DNA from: an uncultured bacterium
GTDB lineage: Bacteria; Bacillota_I; Bacilli_A; Izemoplasmatales; Hujiaoplasmataceae
Direction of reading: 5' to 3'
NCBI GenBank assembly: GCA_903844055.1
Contig: CAIMSF010000111.1
Span: 1 to 36,971 of the forward strand
DNA length: 36,971 nt
Part shown: positions 10,758 to 18,641 of the stretch, piece after piece
Position numbering within the stretch: the first letter of the stretch is position 1
How the letters are laid out: each line of letters opens with the position of its first letter
The notes under the pieces: generated by a model
Told to the model about the DNA's origin: nothing
What the model saw: the letters and a program-made list of their open reading frames with translations, nothing else
Databases searched by the model: none
Position numbers and translations under genes: made by a program

Positions 10758-11306
10758 GTGAGGTGTACGAGAAAGTTCAACATCATCTTCTCATCGTGTC
10801 TTTATGGAATCGTTTTTGTTTCCTTGATTCTGTCGCTACTGATCGACAATCCACTGCTGACGATGGCGCCGGCCCTCGTCGCGTTTCTCGTCCTCTGGAT
10901 GTACCTGTTCATTTCGAGAATCACGCACCGGACCGCACGCACACAATGGCATGTCGATTTCGACGCTGTCAAATCGATCCCGCATCCGTTTCGGGAAGCG
11001 ATGCTCGTCGTGACCGTTCTGGCGGCCGCATGCCTCGTCACCGCGTTTGTCATGATCTGGCATTACGGAGGATCGCCTTCGATCTGTGAAGAAGAATATT
11101 GCGTGACCTATGGTAACGATTTCGTGCGTTTCATCACGACGGACGAGTTTCACGTTTTTGACATGTTTTATCGATCGGCATGGACGGCCGGATTGCAGGT
11201 GGGACTGGCGGTGTTCGTTGCCCACAGTTGGTCGAAAACGGATATTACCAACGACGAGTCCGACGTGCCGATGGAGACCCGCGAAGGGCCGTTCACCACA
11301 CTTTGA
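10758..11306 (+). CDS. hypothetical membrane protein, four TM segments
   Basis: A 182-aa protein with hydrophobic segments at about residues 8-29, 32-53, 80-103 and 140-158. Between TM3 and TM4 lies a loop with two cysteines (SICEEEYCVTYG), and the C-terminus is acidic and polar. No family is recognised. The start is a GTG at 10758 with only a weak upstream purine run (AGGGCGG), so the exact start is uncertain. It follows the transporter gene after 62 bases without a clear terminator and may be read through from it. A strong terminator lies 35 bases after its stop. Confidence 0.68.
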   Translation: MRCTRKFNIIFSSCLYGIVFVSLILSLLIDNPLLTMAPALVAFLVLWMYLFISRITHRTARTQWHVDFDAVKSIPHPFREAMLVVTVLAAACLVTAFVMIWHYGGSPSICEEEYCVTYGNDFVRFITTDEFHVFDMFYRSAWTAGLQVGLAVFVAHSWSKTDITNDESDVPMETREGPFTTL

Positions 11307-11340
11307 AGGAAAGGTACAAGGATGCGCTGGCCATCTTTTC

Positions 11341-11369
11341 AAGGACTGCAAACGATGCAGTCCTTTTTT
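11341..11369 (+). terminator. Rho-independent terminator
   Basis: AAGGACTGCA / TGCAGTCCTT, a perfect 10-bp stem with a 5-base loop, running into TTTTTT. Confidence 0.88.
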
Positions 11370-11380
11370 CGTCCACGACC

Positions 11381-11409
11381 TTGTTTTTAGCGCCATTTTA
11401 GCGTAGAAT
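11381..11409 (+). promoter_or_regulatory. sigma-A promoter of the DUF5058-partner-M20 operon
   Basis: -35 TTGTTT (11381-11386), a 17-base spacer and -10 TAGAAT (11404-11409), 35 bases before the ATG. Confidence 0.65.
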
Positions 11410-11444
11410 GTGGGACAACTAGACCCATTCGAAGAGGTGATTTT

Positions 11445-12263
11445 ATGCATCATGCGACACTGATTTTTCTCGCATCGGTTTCCGAAATCAAGGAGTCCTG
11501 GTGGATGTACGCGCTGGCCGCGTTCGTCACGCTGTTCATCCTGGGCGGGTCCTTGTTCTTCGCCCGCAACGCGTACGTGCAAAGCAAGAAACTCGGGATG
11601 TCGAAGGAACTGGTGAAGAAGGCGGTCGTCAGTTCCGTCAGTTTCTCGGTCCTTCCTTCCGTCGGTATCTTCATCGGCGTCATCACGATGTCCGGCATGC
11701 TCGGGATTCCGCTGCCGTGGATCCGCCTGTCGGTCGTCGGCGCCCTCCATTATGAATTAATGGCCGCGTCGGTCGCGGCCGACGGCATCACGCTGGCCGC
11801 GATGACGACCGAGAACCTCGTGACGATCGCCTTCGTCATGACGCTCTCGATCCTCTGGGGCGGTCTGTTCGCCATCTTCTTCCTCAAGAAGTATCAGACC
11901 AAGGTGATCAGCAAGGCCACCGGTTCAGGCAACAAAGGATTTGGGAAATTCCTCTTCGACGCCGTCTTCATCGGGATGATCTCGGCCTATGTCGGCGACG
12001 CCGTCGCGAAGATCGTGAAGTATGACACGAGGGTCGTGATCGACGGCGCATACGCGCTCGACGGGATGGGCAACTACATCCTGGAGGACCACAAGACCTT
12101 CGTCCCGATCATCGTGCTGCTTTCGGCGATGGCCGCGATGGCGTTCTTCGATTGGCTGATCCGCAAGAAGCAGGTCAAGTGGCTCGAGAACTTCTCGCTC
12201 GCGCTCTCGATGATCTTCGGGATGATCGTGGCGGTCGTCCTGGGAATCGGAGGAATCTACTGA
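11445..12263 (+). CDS. DUF5058-family integral membrane protein
   Basis: A 272-aa membrane protein with about seven hydrophobic segments. The N-terminal half is characteristic: a TM near residues 21-40, a cytoplasmic KKLGMSKELVKKAV loop, then SVSFSVLPSVGIFIGVITMSG and LGIPLPWIRLSVVGALHYEL, the conserved core of DUF5058. The family has no established function; its repeated glycine-rich helices suggest a transporter or channel. Start ATG follows GAGGTGATTTT. Its TGA stop shares a base with the ATG of the next membrane gene, so the two are translationally coupled and probably form a complex, with a membrane-bound M20 peptidase as third partner. Confidence 0.8.
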   Translation: MHHATLIFLASVSEIKESWWMYALAAFVTLFILGGSLFFARNAYVQSKKLGMSKELVKKAVVSSVSFSVLPSVGIFIGVITMSGMLGIPLPWIRLSVVGALHYELMAASVAADGITLAAMTTENLVTIAFVMTLSILWGGLFAIFFLKKYQTKVISKATGSGNKGFGKFLFDAVFIGMISAYVGDAVAKIVKYDTRVVIDGAYALDGMGNYILEDHKTFVPIIVLLSAMAAMAFFDWLIRKKQVKWLENFSLALSMIFGMIVAVVLGIGGIY

Positions 12264-12943
12264 TGGCTCGCGAACGCACCTACGTCGACAACCTCCACCG
12301 CACCGGCCGGATCTTCATGATCCTCGGCTTCGCGGTGATGATCTCCGTTCCCGTGACGATGTGGATCGTCACCGGCGTCGCTCCCGACGCCGCCCTGTTC
12401 TTCCCGGCGTTCCTCACCCTCTCCGCGCTACAGCTGCCCGGCGGGATCATCGAAGTCATCACCTATTCGCCGATGCTCGGCACCTCGGCCACCTATCTGG
12501 CCTTCATCACCGGCAATCTCTCCAACCTCAAGATCCCGTGCGCGATGAACGCCCGCGAACTGTGCGGGACGGCGATCGGATCGCCGGAGAACGAAGTCGT
12601 CGCGACGCTCGCGGTCTCCGCATCGACGATCACCACGACGCTCGTGATGACCCTCGGCGTCATCTTGTTGATTCCACTCACGCCGTTGCTTGAACTTCCC
12701 GTCTTGCAGCCCGCCTTCAATTGGGTGGTTTCGGCGCTCTTCGGCGCGCTTGGATACAAGTATTTCCGGAACAATCCGAAACTGATCGCCGTGCCGCTCG
12801 TCTTCATGATCGCGTTCGGGCTCCTGCTGCCGGGATTCCTCGTCGGGAACCTCGCGATCGCGATCGTGATCGGCGCGATCGTCTCGACGATCGCCGCGAA
12901 GGTCCTCTTCGACAGGCACTTCCTCGACAAGGAGGCGCAATGA
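12263..12943 (+). CDS. membrane protein, partner of DUF5058 protein
   Basis: A 226-aa protein with about six hydrophobic segments: residues about 13-36, 39-60, 70-90, 110-140, 150-175 and 185-215. A segment before the middle (LQLPGGIIEVITYSPMLGTSATYLAFITGN followed by LKIPCAMNA) is rich in Gly, Pro and polar residues within helices, as in substrate paths of transporters. I cannot assign a named family. The start ATG overlaps the preceding stop (TGATG) and has GGAGGAATCTAC before it. Its own stop overlaps the M20 gene in the same way. The tight TGATG joints on both sides argue that the three products are made in fixed ratio. Confidence 0.75.
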   Translation: MARERTYVDNLHRTGRIFMILGFAVMISVPVTMWIVTGVAPDAALFFPAFLTLSALQLPGGIIEVITYSPMLGTSATYLAFITGNLSNLKIPCAMNARELCGTAIGSPENEVVATLAVSASTITTTLVMTLGVILLIPLTPLLELPVLQPAFNWVVSALFGALGYKYFRNNPKLIAVPLVFMIAFGLLLPGFLVGNLAIAIVIGAIVSTIAAKVLFDRHFLDKEAQ

Positions 12944-14394
12944 TGGAGTACGTCTGGATCACCCTGGCCATCCTTCTCGGCGCCGTCGTTCTCTTGTTTG
13001 CGATCGCCCTGGTCCATACGTTCGCCCTCCGGACGAAGACCGGCCTGCGGCCGGTATCGACCGTCTCCGCAGAAACCAAGAAGGCCTACGCCGAAGGACT
13101 CGGAAAAATGGTCCGCGTCGTGACCATCGCCCAGCCCGGCGTCGAGAACCCCGAGCCGTTCCGCGCGCTGCAGCGGACCATGGACGAAATCTTCCCGCAT
13201 GTCGCAAAGACCGTCGAGAAGGTCCTCTTTCCGGCCGGCTCGTTGCTCTACCGTTGGAAGGGAAAGAACCCCGAGGTAGCTCCCATCGTGTTCATGGCCC
13301 ATCAGGATGTCGTCCCCGCCCCAGCCGAAGGATGGAAGCGTCCGCCGTTCTCCGGCGTGTATGAGGAAGGGGAAGTCCACGGCCGCGGCACCTTCGATAC
13401 GAAGGGGACGCTGTTCGCGTTCTTCCAGGCCGCCGAAGAACTGATCGCGGAAGGGTTCCGGCCTGAAGGCGACATCTATCTCGCCAGTTCCTGCGATGAA
13501 GAAATCATGGGCGAAGGTGCCCGCCAGACGGTTCAGTGGCTGAAAGCGAAAGGGATCCGTCCGGCGCTCGTCCTCGACGAGGGAGGTGCCATCGTCGACG
13601 GCGTCCTGCCGACGGTATCCACTCCGATGGCCCTTCTCGGCGTGTTGGAAAAAGGATACGTCGATCTGCGCATCATCGCCCGCTCGCACGGCGGTCATTC
13701 GAGCACGCCGCCGAAAAACACCCCGATCGCGCGCCTTTCCGGTTTCGTCGTCGAACTGGAGCGTCATTCGCCGATGAAGGCGAAGATGATTCCCGAAGTG
13801 GAACGCATGTTCGCCGCGGCGGCGCCGTCGATGGGGTTCGGATTCCGCTTCCTGTTCGGAAACCTGTGGCTGTTCCGTCCGCTCGTGACCTGGCTCTTGC
13901 CGAAGATCAATTCCTACGGTCGCGCCCTCATGTCGACGACGGTCGCCTTCACGCGCATCCAGGGCTCCGAGGCCAACAATGTCATCCCATCTGAAGCCGC
14001 ACTCGTCGTGAACATGCGTCCGCATCCGATCCAGGACGCCGATGCCTCGATCGACGCCATTCGAAAGGTCGCGAAGAAGTTCGACCTCGAAGTCGAAATC
14101 ATCAAGGGCACGGCGTGTTCGCCGGTGGTCGACGCCAAAAGTCCGGCTTTCAAGAAACTCGTCGCGTCGATCCAAACGGTGTTCCCCGACGTCCTGGTAT
14201 CACCTTACGTCATCCTCGGCGGAACGGATGCCCGCCATTATCAAGACATCTGCAACGCGACCGTCCGCTTCTCGCCGGTTCGGGTCACCAACGACGATCT
14301 GAAGAAGATGCACGGACTCAACGAGTCGATCGGGATCGACACGCTCGCCGAAGCGGTCGGATTCTATCGCCATCTGATGAAGGAGACATTCTGA
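12943..14394 (+). CDS. membrane-anchored M20 family metallopeptidase (carboxypeptidase S / PM20D1-like)
   Basis: A zinc-dependent hydrolase of 483 aa. An N-terminal TM (residues about 5-27) is followed by the M20 fold. The metal and catalytic residues are visible: H120 and D122 (MAHQDVV), D152 (GRGTFDTKG), E186-E187 (CDEEIMG), D212/E213 (VLDEGG) and H432 (GGTDARHY). The dimerisation domain starts near KGYVDLRIIARSHGGHSS. Family members remove C-terminal amino acids from peptides or make or break N-acyl amino acids. GGAGG at 12931-12935 precedes two adjacent ATGs (12940 and 12943); 12943 gives better spacing and a TGATG joint. It is the last gene of the DUF5058 operon, so it may supply or consume the compound moved by the two membrane partners. 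Confidence 0.87.
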   Translation: MEYVWITLAILLGAVVLLFAIALVHTFALRTKTGLRPVSTVSAETKKAYAEGLGKMVRVVTIAQPGVENPEPFRALQRTMDEIFPHVAKTVEKVLFPAGSLLYRWKGKNPEVAPIVFMAHQDVVPAPAEGWKRPPFSGVYEEGEVHGRGTFDTKGTLFAFFQAAEELIAEGFRPEGDIYLASSCDEEIMGEGARQTVQWLKAKGIRPALVLDEGGAIVDGVLPTVSTPMALLGVLEKGYVDLRIIARSHGGHSSTPPKNTPIARLSGFVVELERHSPMKAKMIPEVERMFAAAAPSMGFGFRFLFGNLWLFRPLVTWLLPKINSYGRALMSTTVAFTRIQGSEANNVIPSEAALVVNMRPHPIQDADASIDAIRKVAKKFDLEVEIIKGTACSPVVDAKSPAFKKLVASIQTVFPDVLVSPYVILGGTDARHYQDICNATVRFSPVRVTNDDLKKMHGLNESIGIDTLAEAVGFYRHLMKETF

Positions 14395-14404
14395 TCGAAC
14401 CACG

Positions 14405-14443
14405 AGGCATCCTGTTCGGGCAACCGAATCAGGATGCCTTTTC
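14405..14443 (+). terminator. Rho-independent terminator of the DUF5058-M20 operon
   Basis: A long stem, AGGCATCCTG / CAGGATGCCT, with an inner TTCGG / CCGAA continuation, followed by TTTT. Confidence 0.85.
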
Positions 14444-14493
14444 CATCGACAAGCGATCATGACGTCGCTGTCCACCTCCTTTGTCGGCAATGC

Positions 14494-14522
14494 TTGTTTG
14501 GAGACGACCCCTATGTTATAAT
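14494..14522 (+). promoter_or_regulatory. sigma-A promoter of the degV-like gene
   Basis: -35 TTGTTT (14494-14499), a 17-base spacer and -10 TATAAT (14517-14522), with the extended TG element (TGTTATAAT). Confidence 0.75.
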
Positions 14523-14583
14523 CAGCTAAAGCCGTTTACGACCGCATGTCCGTCGAAACGCATGCCTTATAGGAGGACTACCC

Positions 14584-15456
14584 ATGCAAAAATGGATCAT
14601 CGCAACCGATTCCTGTGCCGATCTGACGGCAGCACAGGTCGCATCGATGAATCTGTCCGTCATTCCCCTCTCGGTCGAGTTGGAAGGAAAGACCTATTTC
14701 CACCATCCGGACGAACGGGAACTTGCGATTTCCGCATTCTATGCGAAACTGCGTGACAAGGTCGTGGCGACCACGTCGCTCATCAATGTCGGCGAATTCC
14801 TGCAATTCTTCGGAAGCATCTTGGAGAAAGGATTGGACCTCCTGTACATCGGGTTTTCTTCCGGGTTGAGCGGGACGTTCCAGTCGGCCCAGATCGCCGT
14901 GAAGGAATTAAAGGGACAGTATCCCGACCGGAAAATCATGACCGTCGACTCGCTCTGCGCCTCGATGGGTCAGGGTTTGCTGGTATGGCACGCCTGGAAT
15001 CAAAAACAGGCCGGGAAGACGATGGAGGAAACCGCGTCGTGGGTGGAGGAACACAAGCTCAGGCTATGTCATCTCTTCACCGTCGACGATCTGGGGACGC
15101 TCAAGCGCGGCGGTCGCCTGAGCGAATCCGCCGCATTCCTCGGCACCCTGCTCAAAGTGAAGCCGATCCTGCACGTCACCAACGAAGGGAAACTGGTGGC
15201 GTTGCAGAAGGCGCGCGGGCGCCGATCGTCGCTTTCGACGATGGTGGACCTGATGGTCGACCGCATCACCGATCCGGCAGGTCAGACCGTCTTCATCTCC
15301 CATGGGGATTGCCTGGCGGAGGCGGAACAGGTCGGTCAGATGATCGCCGAACGGTTCGGCGTCAAGACGATCGTTTACAACCACATCGGACCGATCATCG
15401 GGGCGCACTCGGGTCCCGGAACCATCGCCGTGTTCTTCCTCGGAAGCACACGATAG
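14584..15456 (+). CDS. DegV family fatty-acid-binding protein
   Basis: A 290-aa cytosolic protein of the DegV/FakB type, which binds a long-chain fatty acid and, in FakAB systems, presents it to the kinase FakA. Diagnostic features are the N-terminal IIATDSCADLT strand-turn, ATTSLINVGEFLQFF, the fatty-acid carboxylate site YIGFSSGLSGTFQSA, VDSLCASMGQG, and the second-domain LGTLKRGGRLSESAAFLGTLLKVKPIL, ending with the IGPIIGAHSGPGTIAVFFLG strand. The start follows TAGGAGGACTACCC. It has its own strong extended -10 promoter. No fakA is in this window. It is followed 89 bases later by the flavodoxin-ferredoxin gene with no clear terminator between, so they may be co-transcribed. Confidence 0.92.
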   Translation: MQKWIIATDSCADLTAAQVASMNLSVIPLSVELEGKTYFHHPDERELAISAFYAKLRDKVVATTSLINVGEFLQFFGSILEKGLDLLYIGFSSGLSGTFQSAQIAVKELKGQYPDRKIMTVDSLCASMGQGLLVWHAWNQKQAGKTMEETASWVEEHKLRLCHLFTVDDLGTLKRGGRLSESAAFLGTLLKVKPILHVTNEGKLVALQKARGRRSSLSTMVDLMVDRITDPAGQTVFISHGDCLAEAEQVGQMIAERFGVKTIVYNHIGPIIGAHSGPGTIAVFFLGSTR

Positions 15457-15545
15457 CCGTCGGGTCAGGATGGGTATCTGAATTCGGACAACCCGTTTTC
15501 ATCCCGCACGAAACAACGTCGAAACGGATTCACCGGGAGGACGCC

Positions 15546-16394
15546 ATGCCCAGGATCGCCATCTTTCAATTTTCCGGAACCGGGAATACGTATTTCGTCG
15601 CGAAGGCGATCTGCGAAGCGATTCGCAAGACAGATCGTTGCGACTTGTTCGCCGTGGAGAACCATCTGGCCGACGCCGACCGGCTGATCGAGCGGTATGA
15701 CATCATCGGCCTGGGGTACCCGATCTACGGATCCAGCCTTCCCCTGATCGTCTTCCGCTTCATCGAGGCGCTGTCCACGCATCAGAAGAAGGCGTTCACG
15801 TTTTGCACGCAGCTGTTGTTCTCCGGCGATGGCGCCGCCTATGGGGCAAGGCAGCTCGAGAAGAAGGGCTTCGTCGTGTTGTGGCAGGAACATTTCCGGA
15901 TGCCCAACAACATCACCGATCTGCGGTTGCTCGAGCGCAAGAAACCGTACGATTTCGACCGGATCGCACGTTATGTGGACCGAAGGGCATCGCGGTTCGT
16001 TAGCCTCATCCTGTCGGGCAGAGAACATCGCAGGGGATCCAACGTCGGTTCGCTGCTTCTCGGGCTGTTGCAACGGGTGCCGTTCGAAGCGATGGACCCG
16101 GCCGTCCTCTCGGAGGCCGTCCGTATCGATCAGGACCGATGTGTCCGTTGCGGCGAATGCGTCGCCCTCTGCCCGGTTTCGAACCTCCGGCGGATCCAAG
16201 ACGAAATCTTCCCGCAGAAACGGTGCACCTTGTGCTATCGATGCGTCAACCACTGTCCGACGCAGGCGATCCGTCTAGCAACCGGGAGTTACGTGAAATT
16301 CCCTTACCATGGACCGAAGTCCGCTTTTTCGATCAAGACGGTCCAAGAAGATGATCGGTACTCCGACAGCCCGTCGGACGATCCATCGACATGA
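15546..16394 (+). CDS. EFR1-type flavodoxin/4Fe-4S ferredoxin fusion
   Basis: An electron-transfer protein of 282 aa. Residues 1-170 form a flavodoxin domain with the FMN phosphate loop FSGTGNT (9-15) and YPIYGSSLP. Residues 190-245 carry two 4Fe-4S clusters: C199-C202-C205-C209 (CVRCGECVALCP) and C227-C230-C233-C237 (CTLCYRCVNHCP). This layout matches the EFR1 ferrodoxin group, which is common in anaerobes; the redox partner is unknown. The ATG at 15546 is chosen because GGGAGG lies five bases before it; the frame is open for another 187 codons upstream but overlaps the degV-like gene in another frame. The tail after residue 250 is basic, then acidic, and not conserved. Confidence 0.88.
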   Translation: MPRIAIFQFSGTGNTYFVAKAICEAIRKTDRCDLFAVENHLADADRLIERYDIIGLGYPIYGSSLPLIVFRFIEALSTHQKKAFTFCTQLLFSGDGAAYGARQLEKKGFVVLWQEHFRMPNNITDLRLLERKKPYDFDRIARYVDRRASRFVSLILSGREHRRGSNVGSLLLGLLQRVPFEAMDPAVLSEAVRIDQDRCVRCGECVALCPVSNLRRIQDEIFPQKRCTLCYRCVNHCPTQAIRLATGSYVKFPYHGPKSAFSIKTVQEDDRYSDSPSDDPST

Positions 16395-16629
16395 CAGGCG
16401 AAATGGAAGGCATGCACCGCGATGGCATGATGCCCGTTGCGTACCATCCGATCGCTCATGAGAATCAAGACCATCCGGAAGAATCCCGCCAATCCATCCG
16501 ACGATGGTCGCGATGAAAGGGCAGAGCCTTCGGGATCGCCTTGCCGAAAACGTCCCAATGCCATCTGACCTGTGGTAAAACGTTTGCCTCCATTCGGTCG
16601 GCAGATCGCATTCGATCCTTTGACGGGCG
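16395..16629. other. intergenic region without recognised gene
   Basis: About 235 bases before the bL25 promoter. Short frames on the minus strand (16304-16564 and 16465-16671) lack a ribosome binding site and have arginine/serine-rich translations typical of shadows. I see no strong terminator for the preceding gene. Confidence 0.5.
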
Positions 16630-16658
16630 TTGTATTTCGAGCCCTGAAGTGGTATAAT
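16630..16658 (+). promoter_or_regulatory. sigma-A promoter of the bL25 gene
   Basis: -35 TTGTAT (16630-16635), a 17-base spacer, extended TGG and -10 TATAAT (16653-16658). The transcript would have a 5' leader of about 95 bases before the ATG at 16760, beginning AT-rich. Confidence 0.75.
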
Positions 16659-16759
16659 TAATCATCATCAAGATTCACACATTTGTTTTTTTAAAATGCG
16701 GTCTTCGGTACGGGTTCAAACGAAACTAGAAACAATCACACAGTGAGAGGGGCTAGAAC

Positions 16760-17374
16760 ATGAAAGTTGAAAAAAGAACCGAGAGTCTGCAAGTCGTCAG
16801 AAAAATGAAAAAGGTGCCGGGTGTCCTGTTCGGCAGATCGATCACCCCGGTATCGATCCAGATGGACGAACTTGAATTGCTGGAAATCTACAAAACGAAC
16901 GGTCTGACCCAGACGTTCACGGTGACGCTTGGAAAAACCAACCATCCCGTTTACATCAAGCACATCCAGAAAGACATCATCAACCGCAACCACATCCTGA
17001 ACGTCGAACTCCTGAAGGTCGAAAAGGGCGACATGATTTCCGCCAAGGTACCGCTCCACGTGATCGGCCGCGATCTCGTCGAAAAGGCGGGCTTCATCGT
17101 CCAGATCATCAACGCCGACATCGAAGTCGAGTACGAAGCCGGCAGCGGCATCACGCGCGTCGACGTCGACATCTCGAACCTGAAGGCCAGAGACGCGGTC
17201 CATGTCCGGGACGTCAAGTTCCCGGAGGGCATCAAGGTCCTCGACGAACCGGATCAGATGCTGATCCACATCACCGAACAGCGCGCCGCCGAAGTCGTGG
17301 AAGAACCGGCCGTCGTGACGACGGAACAGCCGGCCGCCGAAGAACCCAAGGCCAAGGCCAAGGAAGAGAAATAG
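16760..17374 (+). CDS. rplY: 50S ribosomal protein bL25 (Ctc/TL5 form)
   Basis: Binds 5S rRNA in the large ribosomal subunit; the long Ctc form is a general-stress protein in Bacillus. The 204-aa product has the N-terminal 5S-binding barrel (residues about 1-90: RKMKKVPGVLFGRS, QTFTVTLGKTNHPVYIKHIQKDIINRNHILNVELLKV) and the C-terminal TL5 domain (about 95-180: AKVPLHVIGRDLVEKAGFIVQIINADIEVEYEA, RVDVDISNLKARDAVHVRDVKFPEGIKVL). The last 25 residues form a low-complexity acidic/Ala/Lys tail (EEPAVVTTEQPAAEEPKAKA). Start ATG follows GAGAGGGGCTAGAAC. It has its own promoter and terminator. An alternative symbol is ctc. Confidence 0.92.
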   Translation: MKVEKRTESLQVVRKMKKVPGVLFGRSITPVSIQMDELELLEIYKTNGLTQTFTVTLGKTNHPVYIKHIQKDIINRNHILNVELLKVEKGDMISAKVPLHVIGRDLVEKAGFIVQIINADIEVEYEAGSGITRVDVDISNLKARDAVHVRDVKFPEGIKVLDEPDQMLIHITEQRAAEVVEEPAVVTTEQPAAEEPKAKAKEEK

Positions 17375-17418
17375 CACCGCTTCGGGAATCGCGATCCTCA
17401 TACACGTTTCGCAATTGG

Positions 17419-17449
17419 GCGGCGCTCCGGATTCACGGAGCGCCGCTTT
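17419..17449 (+). terminator. Rho-independent terminator of the bL25 gene
   Basis: GCGGCGCTCCG / CGGAGCGCCGC is a perfect 11-bp GC-rich stem with a 6-base loop. The T-run after it is short (TTTC). Confidence 0.75.
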
Positions 17450-17516
17450 CACTTTCCGCCCGTTTCGGACAGAGACGTCGTCGCCTCTGGAATGCGGATG
17501 AATTTTCGGACGAAAG

Positions 17517-17525
17517 TGGTATGAT
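17517..17525 (+). promoter_or_regulatory. possible extended -10 promoter with long leader
   Basis: TGGTATGAT (17517-17525) matches an extended -10; the same sequence stands before the acyltransferase gene at 25018. It lies about 240 bases before the probable start of the GNAT gene. A second candidate -10, TATAAC (17741-17746), lies nearer but overlaps the ribosome binding region. The stretch 17526-17767 contains no convincing gene. Confidence 0.4.
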
Positions 17526-17767
17526 GGGATCAATGGGGTTCACACATCCTGACCAAGACCGTGATCCAGCTAACCGCATGTCGCCTCGAAACGTTCATTT
17601 CAGCGACGATGGAGGACGCTGGGATGTTCGCTTTGGCATCGGATTACATCGGACGTACGCCGCGCCCGCGAGGCAGTCCAGATGGAATTGAGTTGATGGT
17701 TTTTCGATTCGATTTGTTCTTCAAAAGATGCGGGAATGTGTATAACACTTGGCACGGAGGTGCGACG

Positions 17768-18577
17768 ATGTTTCAAAAAGCGACGAAAGACGATCTCGCC
17801 CGCATTTTCGCATGTGCGGGGAAAGAGCCCGAACTCAACCTCTTCATGATCGGCGATCTGGAATTCTACGGAATGGACAACGACTTCATCGACGTTTGGA
17901 CCGAATCGACGCCCGCTGGAACGCTCAAGACCATCCTGCTCCGCTATCATCGCAATTTTCTGCTCCACAGCGAGACCAACGACTACGATCGTGTCGAGGT
18001 CATGTCGATCGTTCAATCCAGCCATGGTGCGTTTTTGAATTGCTCGGGAACCTGTTTTGCATACCTGCGGGAAGCGATTCCTTCGGGAGCGATAATCCGG
18101 CCGATGACGATGGCGCGGATGAGACGGCTGATCGAACCGGATTTCCCACTTGTCGCAGCGCGCCGCGCCGTTCCCGCCGATGCAGAAGGGATCTGCCTTT
18201 CGATCTTCGAGATCGAAGAATTTCGTTCCCTCATCGTCGAAACGCTTGAGGAACGGGTGAAGCGTTCGATGGAGAAGATCGTCGACGGGTTCTCCACCCA
18301 CTTCCTGATCGAGGAAGACGGCATCGTGGTCGCCAACGCCAATACGACCGCCATCAGCCGGAAGGCGGCGATGATCGGCGGGGTCTTCACCTTGCCCGCA
18401 TATCGGGGGAAGGGCTTGGCGACGAGCGTCGTGTCCGCACTGTGCCGGTACCTGCTGGAGCGCGACGTCATTCCCGTGCTCTTCTTCGAGAATCCCGCCG
18501 CCGCGACGATCTACCACAAGCTCGGATTCGTCGATTTCGCCGAGTGGGTCGTCGTCTGCCTGCAGCCGCAACACTGA
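17768..18577 (+). CDS. GNAT family N-acetyltransferase, 269 aa
   Basis: A predicted acetyl-CoA-dependent acyltransferase with an unknown acceptor. The C-terminal half (residues about 135-265) has the GNAT core: HFLIEEDGIVVANANTTAI strands, then GGVFTLPAYRGKGLATSVVSAL, the acetyl-CoA pyrophosphate loop (R/Q-x-x-G-x-G/A as YRGKGLA), and FFENPAAATIYHKLGFVDFAEW. The N-terminal half (MFQKATKDDLARIFACAGKEPELNLFMIGDLEFYG) matches the lead-in of a common Bacilli two-domain GNAT group. ATG 17768 is chosen from GGAGG at 17756-17760 and that family start. An in-frame ATG at 17624 with GGAGG at 17611 would add 48 residues of unlikely sequence. A second GNAT gene follows 64 bases downstream. Confidence 0.85.
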   Translation: MFQKATKDDLARIFACAGKEPELNLFMIGDLEFYGMDNDFIDVWTESTPAGTLKTILLRYHRNFLLHSETNDYDRVEVMSIVQSSHGAFLNCSGTCFAYLREAIPSGAIIRPMTMARMRRLIEPDFPLVAARRAVPADAEGICLSIFEIEEFRSLIVETLEERVKRSMEKIVDGFSTHFLIEEDGIVVANANTTAISRKAAMIGGVFTLPAYRGKGLATSVVSALCRYLLERDVIPVLFFENPAAATIYHKLGFVDFAEWVVVCLQPQH

Positions 18578-18641
18578 TGCGTTTATCGAAAACGCACGCC
18601 ATGTCCGCGCACCAACAAAGAGGCGCGGGGAAGGAGAATGC

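Noticed and set aside
12493-14175. Minus-strand open frame of 560 codons opposite the M20 gene
   Set aside because: Shadow of the M20 metallopeptidase, whose active-site residues are all intact on the plus strand.
16304-16671. Short minus-strand frames between the EFR1 gene and bL25
   Set aside because: No RBS, overlap with the EFR1 3' end or the bL25 promoter, and random-looking sequence.
18578-18596. Hairpin TGCGTTT-N5-AAACGCA between the two GNAT genes
   Set aside because: No T-run follows, so it is not a convincing terminator; left as a minor intercistronic structure.
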